64,000 nucleotides of DNA from contig JACJZN010000008.1 of NCBI GenBank assembly GCA_020635565.1, forward strand, positions 186,001 through 250,000. The letters run 5' to 3'. Of the stretch, positions 54,248 to 61,945 are shown piece by piece. The DNA is from Flavobacteriales bacterium. GTDB lineage: Bacteria > Bacteroidota > Bacteroidia > Flavobacteriales_D > Parvicellaceae. Both the position numbers and the translations under genes were made by a program. Positions within the stretch are counted from its first letter, which is position 1; each line of letters starts with the position of its first letter. The notes below the pieces were generated by a model. The model ran no database searches, had not been told where the DNA came from, and saw only the letters and a list, made by a program, of their open reading frames with translations.

Positions 54248-54577
54248 AATACTTTGTTGGAAATCAAAATTCATGTTAAAATTAAGGATTAGTCAAGGGT
54301 TTGAGGGGCTTTAGAGATACAATTTATCAACACTCATGTCTTGAATGCTGTGTCTGCCCTATTTCAACGAGTGTAATTTAAATAATTGTAAATCAATTAG
54401 ATGTAATAAAGATGTGTTCTTTATATGGATTTGAGGGAGTGAGTTGTCGATGAATGTGAGTAATCAGAGGATGATATTAACATTTTTGTGTATAAAACAT
54501 TGAAGAAGCCGTTTGAGTAGGCAAAAACTTAATCTTAGTTTTGCTAACTGACGAACAATGTACAAAAACAAACCACT
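54248..54577. other. Intergenic region of about 330 bases between parE and the SPOR protein gene
   Basis: AT-rich, no tRNA-like fold, no terminator and no open frame of interest. The right side holds the full promoter for the gene at 54578. No exact TAnnTTTG was found for parE on the minus strand; the nearest is TAATTTTA (one mismatch) just upstream of the ATG at 54274. Confidence 0.5.
54512..54543 (+). promoter_or_regulatory. Promoter of the SPOR-like protein gene
   Basis: TTTG at 54512-54515, 20 bases, then TAGTTTTG at 54536-54543: a full match to the Bacteroidota consensus. Start expected near 54550, about 28 bases before the ATG. Confidence 0.8.
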
Positions 54578-55894
54578 ATGTTGAAATCATTATTTATATC
54601 CGTAAATCTGGTTGGATTAGCAATGCTTCCATTCCTGTTTGTGGGCAACGTAAGTGTTGAGCATCAGGCTCCTTCTGAAATTGAAGCAGGAGGTGAAGTA
54701 GAAGTAACGATTACGCTCAATAAAGGATCTGTAACAGGTCCAGCAAGACTTAAACTTGATTTTTCAGATGCGCAGGGATTAGTTGCCGAGGGTATTGAAA
54801 CAGCGGGGTCATCATTCTCCTTTGCTGATGGAGATAATGCACTTTTTATCTGGTATTCTATCCAGTCAGATGAACAAGTGACGCTAAAGTATAAGCTGAA
54901 GGCAGATCCGGATGCAACGGGTACAAAGACAATTTCAGGGACTTTCTCATTTTTGGATGAAGAGGAGCGTAAGAAAATTGATATTCCAACAATTATAGTT
55001 GAGGTAAAAGGCGGTTCGGTTGCAAACAACTCTGGTAGCGGAGAAGGTGCTGGGAATTCAGGTGCAACTGGTGCTGGTGAAGGAAATTCAGGAGCAAGTT
55101 CAAGTGCTGCTAATACAAGTTCTCAAGGAACTCCAGATGTTAGTTGTTCCAGAAGAGTCGAAAAAGATGGAGATGCTTTCGTTGTGATTATTGATGTCAA
55201 TAAAGGAGATAATGGAGGTTTTGCTAGAATTAAGGACAACATTCCTGCCGGTTTTATTGCTGAGTCAATGGAGAATTCAGGTGCAGTATTCAAGTTTGTA
55301 GATAATTCTGCTAAGTTTCTTTGGACATCATTGCCAAAAGATAAGGCAACTATTCAAGTAAAATACAGATTGTTACCACAAAGCGCTGGTCCAGGTATGT
55401 ATGATCTTACGGGAGAGTTTTCTGGAGAATTTTTAATCGTAGACGATAAACCAACAAGTATTGACATTCCATATGCATCATTTGAGCTTGAAGGAGACTT
55501 TGCGGATACTCAGGATCCAAAAGACCCGAAAGACCCGAAAGATCCAAAAGATCCAATGGATACTCAAGATCCAAAAGATCCTGACACAACTCATATTCCT
55601 TCAGGTAATGGAGAAGTTATGTACAAGGTACAAGTGATGGCAGCGCATAGAACGGTGTCTAACAGTTACATCAAAAAACACTACGGGTATTCAGGTAAAA
55701 TCGATATTGAAAACCATGAGGGTTGGGTAAAATATACAACAGGAAGTTACGGTGTTTACAAGGATGCAAGAGATAAGAGAAATTCACTTGACTCATATAA
55801 TTTTCCTGGTCCATTTGTGACTGCTTATAAGCAAGGAGAAAGAATTACAGTTCAGGAGGCACTTACGCTGACAAATCAGCAATGGGTTCAATAG
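54578..55894 (+). CDS. Exported two-domain protein with KDP repeats and a SPOR-like C-terminus
   Basis: A 438-residue exported protein. After the signal peptide (about 1-25) there are two homologous beta domains (about 27-142 and 188-300), seen from the paired segments VTITLNKGS/VIIDVNKGD, GIETAGSSFSF/SMENSGAVFKF and LKYKLKAD/VKYRLLPQ. They are joined by a Gly/Ser/Ala-rich linker. Residues about 307-335 are tandem KDP repeats. The end (about 345-432) contains YKVQVMA, WVKYTTGSYGVYKDARDKRNSL and FVTAYKQGERITVQEAL, a SPOR-like pattern that could bind denuded peptidoglycan. A full consensus promoter precedes it. Function unknown. Confidence 0.75.
   Translation: MLKSLFISVNLVGLAMLPFLFVGNVSVEHQAPSEIEAGGEVEVTITLNKGSVTGPARLKLDFSDAQGLVAEGIETAGSSFSFADGDNALFIWYSIQSDEQVTLKYKLKADPDATGTKTISGTFSFLDEEERKKIDIPTIIVEVKGGSVANNSGSGEGAGNSGATGAGEGNSGASSSAANTSSQGTPDVSCSRRVEKDGDAFVVIIDVNKGDNGGFARIKDNIPAGFIAESMENSGAVFKFVDNSAKFLWTSLPKDKATIQVKYRLLPQSAGPGMYDLTGEFSGEFLIVDDKPTSIDIPYASFELEGDFADTQDPKDPKDPKDPKDPMDTQDPKDPDTTHIPSGNGEVMYKVQVMAAHRTVSNSYIKKHYGYSGKIDIENHEGWVKYTTGSYGVYKDARDKRNSLDSYNFPGPFVTAYKQGERITVQEALTLTNQQWVQ
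55508..55584 (+). repeat. Tandem 9-base repeats encoding KDP, with a nested 22-base duplication
   Basis: Five 9-base units (AAAGACCCG/AAAGATCCA types) encode KDP repeats. The segment starting GATACTCAGGATCCAAAAGA at 55505 recurs as GATACTCAAGATCCAAAAGA at about 55559. Together they suggest slippage-driven expansion within the SPOR-protein gene. Confidence 0.8.
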
Positions 55895-55897
55895 TTG

Positions 55898-55905
55898 TAA
55901 TTTTG
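55898..55905 (+). promoter_or_regulatory. Candidate -7 element for the FkbM gene
   Basis: TAATTTTG, an exact TAnnTTTG, lying 4 bases after the SPOR gene stop. Start expected near 55911, about 20 bases before the ATG at 55931. No -33 TTTG seen. Confidence 0.45.
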
Positions 55906-55930
55906 CTTATAAAGTCTGTTTTATCATAAA

Positions 55931-56815
55931 ATGAAGCTGCTAGCAAGAGTTATTCGTTTGTTTTCTTTCAGTCTGGTTACTTCGGGTGTATTTTACTTTC
56001 CTGGAATGCTTTTGATTAGGTTGGGAAGGAAATTGCGAGTTCTTAATTTCAAACGCAATAATGTCAAATCTGAAGACTTTCAAGAGATCAAAGTATTCTC
56101 AAATGTGAGACTACAGGTTGATGCTTCCGCTTATATGGGAGGGAGTCTTTTTTGGACGGGTCTTCATCACGTAAATGAGATAATTTATCTTAATAAAATC
56201 CTGAATCGTAAAGACGTCTTTATTGACGTTGGTGCTAATCAAGGTGAATTTAGCATGTTTGCAGCATCTAGGGTAAGTGAAGGAAAAGTAATTGCATTTG
56301 AACCCGTTAAGTATCAACTAAATCTACTAAAGAACAATTTAAAATTGAATGGATTTCGCAATTGCGAAATTCACGAATTCGGTTTGTCCAATGAAAATGC
56401 TCAATTACCCATTTATACATCGAATGACAGTGAATTACATGCGGGGATTCATGAAGGTCTTTCGTCACTATTTCCATCGGGTGATGTTAATGAGGAACAA
56501 CAGATCATTGATATAAAAGTGTTTGATGAGATTATTACACCGACTTTAGAAAGGTTTGATTTTCTTAAAATAGATATTGAGGGAGCAGAATTATATGCAT
56601 TGAAAGGAATGCGTGTTGCATTAGAGAAATTTAAGCCTCAGATTTTAATAGAAATGAATGATAGAACATTTCGCTCTGCAGGTTATTCTTTAACAGAAAT
56701 GTTTGATTTTTTGTCTGAATTAAACTATAAACCATTTAGGATCCATCGTGGTCATTTGGTTTCAGTTTCTGGAGTAGAGCAATTGACTGATTGGGGTAAT
56801 TATATTTTTAAGTAG
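55931..56815 (+). CDS. FkbM-family SAM-dependent methyltransferase
   Basis: A 294-residue class I methyltransferase. The SAM-binding motif is FIDVGANQGEFSMFA (about 98-112); VIAFEPVKYQLNLLKNN is motif II, and FDFLKIDIEGAELYALKGM is the FkbM-specific motif. FkbM enzymes O-methylate sugars, polyketides and polysaccharide ends. A hydrophobic N-terminal segment (about 8-30) may anchor it to the membrane. It overlaps the flippase gene by 8 bases on the opposite strand, so it is adjacent to the polysaccharide operon and may modify its product, though it is not cotranscribed. Confidence 0.9.
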   Translation: MKLLARVIRLFSFSLVTSGVFYFPGMLLIRLGRKLRVLNFKRNNVKSEDFQEIKVFSNVRLQVDASAYMGGSLFWTGLHHVNEIIYLNKILNRKDVFIDVGANQGEFSMFAASRVSEGKVIAFEPVKYQLNLLKNNLKLNGFRNCEIHEFGLSNENAQLPIYTSNDSELHAGIHEGLSSLFPSGDVNEEQQIIDIKVFDEIITPTLERFDFLKIDIEGAELYALKGMRVALEKFKPQILIEMNDRTFRSAGYSLTEMFDFLSELNYKPFRIHRGHLVSVSGVEQLTDWGNYIFK

Positions 56816-58310
56816 ACTTCTTACGTCCTAAAAATTTCTCCGCCAAATCATGTATATCTGGTGTTATATTTAATTTATAGGATATTAAACTGAATATGGC
56901 TGTAAATAACACACTATTTAAAAGCATTTCAACGAAAGGATTCAGATTTAGATCTAGATAGTAAAAGGAAGCAATCAATGATATAGTTAGAATGATGCCA
57001 AATAAGGTTTTCATAGAGAATGGCTGAAGTCCAAATTTAATTAATAGGAAGAAAAAGCTGATCACGTTGAATATCGTCAAAGAGAATAAGGTAGCCAATG
57101 CGGCACCTTCGATGCCATATCTTGGTATCATGTAATAATTGGTCAATACGGTTAGTATCATTAATGCAATACTATTGTATAATCCAAATTTATAGTGTTT
57201 TGAGGTAATGATTATTACGCCATTCAAACCTCCTCCTACATGAATTAGTCGGGCAATACCCAAAATCATGATAATATTTTTGGATTCTTGGTATTTTGGA
57301 AAAATTTCAAAAAAGCTGTCAATATTTATCCAAATTAGACCAAATATTAATGACCCAAGCATGAGCTGATTGATGCTTGATTTAGAATAAATATCAGTTA
57401 ATACTTTTTTGTCATTTCTGAGCCATGCGGCTGAAATTACACTTACTGCGATGTTTGAAATTGCTCTTCCAGGCAGAGTGCATAAGGATACAATATAAAC
57501 TCCGAATGTATAGATAGCAGTTAGTTCCAGTCCATAATTGCTGGTAACAAGCACGGGTATCGGAACAAGTGCTGGTATCATAATACCATCTATGTTTGAA
57601 ATAATCGTTCCTGAGATGGTCGACAGAAAATTAGTTATGCTATATGAGAAGATCTCAACCCTTTTCTTTGTTGCCTCTATGTTTTTTCTAAGATCAAATA
57701 AATTGGATTTTACAAGATATATGAGTAATATAATCACATTGATGACAAGTAAGAAGGAAAATGAAGTTACAAAAACCTCAAAAGAAATTATTTGAAGATA
57801 GAATAATACAACAATTACGCTTTGTAATATTCTATACAATACTTCTTTTAGGGCCAATTGAAATGTAGACTTTAGTACCGATTGTAAATAGGCAGAGAGG
57901 AGTTCAGATGCCGAATATGAAATTGTAATGATATAAACGAGATGAAAATACTCTTCGATCATCGAAGCTCTTGAGCGATAGGATTCTATAAGTAAATGCT
58001 TGAACTCAAATAAAAGTGCTAGAACGATTATTAAACCTACTAAATAATTTTGCACGGATATTCTTAGAATTCCGCCACTTGGTCTTTGATCCGTCTTGTA
58101 TTCCGGAACAAACTTTAACAGCATCTGCGAGCTACCTAATAGGGCTATAGAACCAGCCAAAAATCCGAGAAGTGGTAGAAATCGAACTATTCCAAATTGA
58201 GATTGTGTCAAAAAGATCTGAAACAGGAAAATATTGTTTACAGCGCCAAAAACCACTCCGATAATCAGAATGATCATGTTGTAGGTGCTCTGTTTTGCTA
58301 TAATTCCCAT
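56808..58310 (-). CDS. Wzx-type polysaccharide flippase (MOP superfamily)
   Basis: A 500-residue membrane protein with about 12-14 helices spread along its length, the layout of the O-antigen flippase and polysaccharide biosynthesis protein group. It would move lipid-linked oligosaccharide across the inner membrane. The start QSTYNMIILIIGVVFGAVNNIFLF is typical of this subfamily. Its ATG overlaps the stop of the C5-epimerase gene by one base (TAATG), so the flippase and the exported epimerase are translated together. Substrate unknown. Confidence 0.85.
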   Translation of the reverse strand: MGIIAKQSTYNMIILIIGVVFGAVNNIFLFQIFLTQSQFGIVRFLPLLGFLAGSIALLGSSQMLLKFVPEYKTDQRPSGGILRISVQNYLVGLIIVLALLFEFKHLLIESYRSRASMIEEYFHLVYIITISYSASELLSAYLQSVLKSTFQLALKEVLYRILQSVIVVLFYLQIISFEVFVTSFSFLLVINVIILLIYLVKSNLFDLRKNIEATKKRVEIFSYSITNFLSTISGTIISNIDGIMIPALVPIPVLVTSNYGLELTAIYTFGVYIVSLCTLPGRAISNIAVSVISAAWLRNDKKVLTDIYSKSSINQLMLGSLIFGLIWINIDSFFEIFPKYQESKNIIMILGIARLIHVGGGLNGVIIITSKHYKFGLYNSIALMILTVLTNYYMIPRYGIEGAALATLFSLTIFNVISFFFLLIKFGLQPFSMKTLFGIILTISLIASFYYLDLNLNPFVEMLLNSVLFTAIFSLISYKLNITPDIHDLAEKFLGRKKST

Positions 58311-59899
58311 TATAATTTTACTAAATCAAAATTTGAAAATTTTGTAGCATATTTCGTATTTATCGCAACGGCTATAAACTGATAGTAGCCCGATTCTTTT
58401 ATCGTGATTTTAGGGTTGTTTCCCTTTGTAAATTGGTTTCGATGCCATTTTATCTTGTCAAGATCCTCTTCTCTTTTTGTTCCCTTAAAAAAGAAATAGA
58501 GATTTTCAGGGTTGTTTGTTTCACCTAGGTCTATTTCGTAGGTAGTACCTTCGGTTAGCCAAAAATTAAGAGGTATTTTATTGATAAAGAACTTTGGACC
58601 TTCTACGGGTTTTAAACTAATGGTCTTTATCTCATTGATTGTATTGTGTTTTTCAGAACCGTATAACTTAAAACTGAACGAAGAAAAAGAAGAATCTGAA
58701 AGAATTCGAACGGTTGAATCATTGATCTGTTCAAACTGTAGTTCTAAGTGTTTTTCATTTAAAACTGTTTTTATACTTGATGGTTTTGAAAAGTGGACAT
58801 CAACATAGCTAAGACTTTCATCAAAAATGATTGTGGTCCATTTTTTACACTTGAAAGAATTGTCAGACATCTGCTTTTTTTTCTGTTTCAATTTGAATTC
58901 AGAAATTGAGGTTAGTTGTTTCGATGTGCTTGCAGAGTCAGAAATGTAAGTGTTCTCTATTTGTTGAAATGGAACAGCATTTGCGTATTTGGGGTATTTA
59001 TACATGGGGTACTTTGTGTCCGTCTTTCCAATTGACATATAGGACCAAATCATGATCTGTCTTAGAAATTCTGGTTCTTGGTACATGAAATATAATTGTT
59101 CAAGCTCTGAAATTTCATACCGCATGTAATGGTTGCTTACTTTTGCTCCTTTTCGGTTGTAATTTGTCCAGTCTGGAGTATCATATTTTTCCAAATTACT
59201 TAGAAGGGCAGCATAAGAACTATCGTGTACTTCCTTTGCTCTTGCGTGATCTGGAAAGTAGATTAGGAATTCATGTAGCCCAATTAACCCGTTAATAAAT
59301 CCATTCAGTACTTGAGGGCTGCTTTTGGAATTAGGGTATTCTTCGATCCATTGATATTTTTCATCAATGAAACTAATTGAGCCACCTTCTTCCTGTTTTT
59401 TTAGCATTAAGTGTGCAATTTTCTCAGCGATATCGAAACTTCGTTTATCTTTAGTTAAGTCATAGTATCTTAAGAGATAGGATATGGCGAATCCTTGAGT
59501 CATACCTGAAATCCATCCTGCTTGAAGATCATGATATTTGAATTGATAAGGAAGACCAATAGATTTTCCGTTATCAGAATAAACTAGTTTCGTTGTGTCT
59601 AGGAAATACTTAAATTGATCTATTGCATTGTAATAGAACGTAGAGTCATTCTCATCTTTGAATTTGTAATAATTAAGAATGCCATAAACAGATATTGTTA
59701 GTGGGTTGTATTTGGAATTTTGGGTTATGACGCCAGTTGAATCTTCAACTCTGTTATTTCGTTTTAACCAACCTGTGAGGGACATATCATAATGATCTGT
59801 TAGACAAGTGTATTCATATAATTCTTGAGCTTGGGGATTTTTGTGAATCCCAAGAATTAGTGCTAAAATGAAAGATAAATTATAAAGTATTTTGGTCAT
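58310..59899 (-). CDS. Predicted exported D-glucuronyl C5-epimerase homologue
   Basis: A 529-residue protein with a signal peptide (about 1-24, ending AQA/Q). Residues about 110-270 match the glucuronyl C5-epimerase C-terminal domain: GWISGMTQGFAIS (128-140), WIEEYP (184-189), VLNGFINGLIG (197-207) and a Tyr-rich HYMRYEISELEQLY (257-270). In the family, Tyr and Glu residues of these segments invert C5 of glucuronate to iduronate within the polymer. The part after about 300 is a beta-rich extension without recognised domain. It starts in the stop of the glycosyltransferase gene (ATGA). Its extracytoplasmic location fits epimerisation of an exported polymer. Enzyme activity is inferred, not shown. 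Confidence 0.8.
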   Translation of the reverse strand: MTKILYNLSFILALILGIHKNPQAQELYEYTCLTDHYDMSLTGWLKRNNRVEDSTGVITQNSKYNPLTISVYGILNYYKFKDENDSTFYYNAIDQFKYFLDTTKLVYSDNGKSIGLPYQFKYHDLQAGWISGMTQGFAISYLLRYYDLTKDKRSFDIAEKIAHLMLKKQEEGGSISFIDEKYQWIEEYPNSKSSPQVLNGFINGLIGLHEFLIYFPDHARAKEVHDSSYAALLSNLEKYDTPDWTNYNRKGAKVSNHYMRYEISELEQLYFMYQEPEFLRQIMIWSYMSIGKTDTKYPMYKYPKYANAVPFQQIENTYISDSASTSKQLTSISEFKLKQKKKQMSDNSFKCKKWTTIIFDESLSYVDVHFSKPSSIKTVLNEKHLELQFEQINDSTVRILSDSSFSSFSFKLYGSEKHNTINEIKTISLKPVEGPKFFINKIPLNFWLTEGTTYEIDLGETNNPENLYFFFKGTKREEDLDKIKWHRNQFTKGNNPKITIKESGYYQFIAVAINTKYATKFSNFDLVKL

Positions 59900-60948
59900 G
59901 AATACTCAGAAATGGTGTTAATTAATGATGATTTTCTTGAGTCTATTGAATAAAGAGATTTGATTCGAATTGACGAATTCTCCCCGTTGTAATCTTTAGA
60001 ATCTTTGACTAGATCCTGTAATCTTTGAGCAAGTAGTTCGGAATTATTTTCGTCAATAATAATGCCTGAGTCTCCTACGATTTCTGGTAACATATTTGTG
60101 CTAGAAACAATGGGGATGCATCCGCTAGACATAGCTTCACAGAGTGCATAGCCAAATCCTTCGAAAAGTGAAAGTTGTAAGTAATATTTACTCTTGCCAT
60201 ATAGTATTTTCAATTCTTCTGGCGTTTTTCTACCAATGAATGAAACATTTTCGGGTACAGTGGCAACAAAGGACTGTTGTTCTTTTGTAATGCCGACAAA
60301 AGTGAACTTTAGATTAGGGCATTTAATGGCAGTTTCCAAGATTAATTCACCTCCTTTACGTGTGAATTGACCTTCTGATAATACAGTTATGAATTGATGA
60401 CTATCTCTTTCTACCTCCTGTAAGGGCCATTTTTCAGTGTTAATTCCATTGAAGATCACTTTATATGGTGTCTTAATTTCAGGAAAGAACGATTTGATTC
60501 CTTGATTTGGAATTGAACTGGATAGGAATTTTAATTCAGTTTTAATGAGTGATTCACTAACAGGTAAAAGAACCGTAGCATTTTTGTAACAATAGCGTAG
60601 AATTCTTTTTAATAGGGGTTTCCCTAAATTGCCGTAATTGAATTCAGGAATATAACAGGAATCTGTACCATGTAGAATAATAGAAGTTGGTGTTTTTGAT
60701 ATCTTTCCGAGTATAACAGGAACTAAGCACCACCATCCGCCAAAACTTATTATGATATGATCAAATTTTCTCCAATGGAATAAAAAGAAGAAGAACTGTT
60801 TAATAAGATAAGCCGGGATAAGAGATTTCTTTTTCCAATTATAGGTGTTCTCGGTTAAGTGAAATGATCGAGATAATATTTCTAAATCCAAATTAATAAA
60901 CGAAGCCCTGTAAGGGAATACGAATGCTATATTTCTTTTTTCGTTCAC
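59896..60948 (-). CDS. GT4-family glycosyltransferase
   Basis: A 350-residue retaining glycosyltransferase with GT-B fold. The C-terminal donor-binding part is clear: GEFTRKGGELIL-like LSEGQFTRKGGELILETA, and the EX7E region SLFEGFGYALCEAMSSGCIPIVSS (about 263-286). The N-terminal domain has a membrane-associated helix (LIKQFFFFLFHWRKF). It is cytoplasmic at the membrane face. The sugar donor is unknown. It starts 12 bases after the sulfotransferase stop and overlaps the C5-epimerase start by 4 bases. Confidence 0.9.
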   Translation of the reverse strand: MNEKRNIAFVFPYRASFINLDLEILSRSFHLTENTYNWKKKSLIPAYLIKQFFFFLFHWRKFDHIIISFGGWWCLVPVILGKISKTPTSIILHGTDSCYIPEFNYGNLGKPLLKRILRYCYKNATVLLPVSESLIKTELKFLSSSIPNQGIKSFFPEIKTPYKVIFNGINTEKWPLQEVERDSHQFITVLSEGQFTRKGGELILETAIKCPNLKFTFVGITKEQQSFVATVPENVSFIGRKTPEELKILYGKSKYYLQLSLFEGFGYALCEAMSSGCIPIVSSTNMLPEIVGDSGIIIDENNSELLAQRLQDLVKDSKDYNGENSSIRIKSLYSIDSRKSSLINTISEYS

Positions 60949-60960
60949 TTCCTTATTGAG

Positions 60961-61941
60961 TTATTTCGATAAAATGTTGTTTTCTTGGATGAAGGCTTCT
61001 ATCAGATTATATTCTTCTTGTTGAGTTACAGTATCTATACTAGCGATTTCCTCTTCTTTCAATTGAGTCATCCATTTTTTTAAAGGATCTCCCTTGGTGG
61101 TTGTGTTCTTGAACGAAGATATTCGAGAAATTATTTTGTTTGTTTGTGATTGATGTTTTGCATTTAGATTTAGATGTTCAAATACTTTTGAAAGTACTTC
61201 AGGTTGATTTTCAATCAGATCTTCATACCTGATAATGATTCTTTGGCTTTCAGGGATACGCTTAATAGCCTCAATTGCACATTGGTTAAGTCTAAGCCAC
61301 ATTTTTGGAATCGAACTAAAATTACCTGGGTAACTTCCTTCAGAACTCGTTTTAGTAAGATTCCAGCATTCGTTATGTTTAGAGATCATTGTATTGTATA
61401 TGCCAGTAGATTTGTAGTAATCTTCAAAATGAAATTTTTGACTTGCGCTTTGGCCATATATATCTCTAATGATTAGGATGATCTTGCTTTCGGGAAACAA
61501 CGTGTTGATGAATCCAATTTTGTTGATTAGATGCGGAGATTTGTTAACTGGAATAACTTGTTTCCAATCGTAGAATATTCTTCCTTCCTGAAGCTTGTAA
61601 GAATTGTAAGCTCTCATTACAGTTCTCTTCAGAGATTTCGATGCCTCTATGCTATCTGAAAAATAATTAGTCATTTGAAAAGCTGCGTCAAAACTAGCGT
61701 TATGATTTTCCATGAAAGTACATTCTAGACTTCCGCATGGTGCGTGTCCGATTTCGGTCCAAACTTGATTTAACTCAAATCCAATTTTCAGTAGCTGAGG
61801 ATGTTGCGATAATTTGTTAACAAGCAGAGTGGTGCCACTTCTCATACATCCAGTTACAAATAGAGGTTGGCTGTGTAATTGTGGTTTTATTTCTCCTTGG
61901 GTGCTGAGAAGTTCACGTAAAGAATTACTTAATAAAGCCAT
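60961..61941 (-). CDS. PAPS-dependent sulfotransferase family protein
   Basis: A 326-residue sulfotransferase. The 5'-phosphosulfate loop is TGCMRSGTTLL (about 30-40). The 3'-phosphate-binding stretch is SKIILIIRDIYGQSASQK (RD and the Ser), and RIIIRYEDLIENQPEVLSKV follows as in the family. There is no signal peptide or membrane anchor, so it acts in the cytoplasm on nucleotide- or lipid-linked sugars before export. It lies between a UDP-sugar 4-epimerase and a glycosyltransferase gene, 4 and 12 bases away, which assigns it to polysaccharide synthesis. PAPS-making genes are not in the window. Confidence 0.85.
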   Translation of the reverse strand: MALLSNSLRELLSTQGEIKPQLHSQPLFVTGCMRSGTTLLVNKLSQHPQLLKIGFELNQVWTEIGHAPCGSLECTFMENHNASFDAAFQMTNYFSDSIEASKSLKRTVMRAYNSYKLQEGRIFYDWKQVIPVNKSPHLINKIGFINTLFPESKIILIIRDIYGQSASQKFHFEDYYKSTGIYNTMISKHNECWNLTKTSSEGSYPGNFSSIPKMWLRLNQCAIEAIKRIPESQRIIIRYEDLIENQPEVLSKVFEHLNLNAKHQSQTNKIISRISSFKNTTTKGDPLKKWMTQLKEEEIASIDTVTQQEEYNLIEAFIQENNILSK

Positions 61942-61945
61942 GCTT

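Noticed and set aside
54664..55029. Open frame on the - strand within the SPOR-protein gene
   Set aside because: Ser/Pro-rich translation typical of antisense to Gly/Glu-rich coding sequence; the + strand gene has a full promoter and signal peptide.
55508..55584. Tandem repeats considered as a CRISPR array
   Set aside because: Units are 9 bases, in frame, encode KDP and have no spacers.
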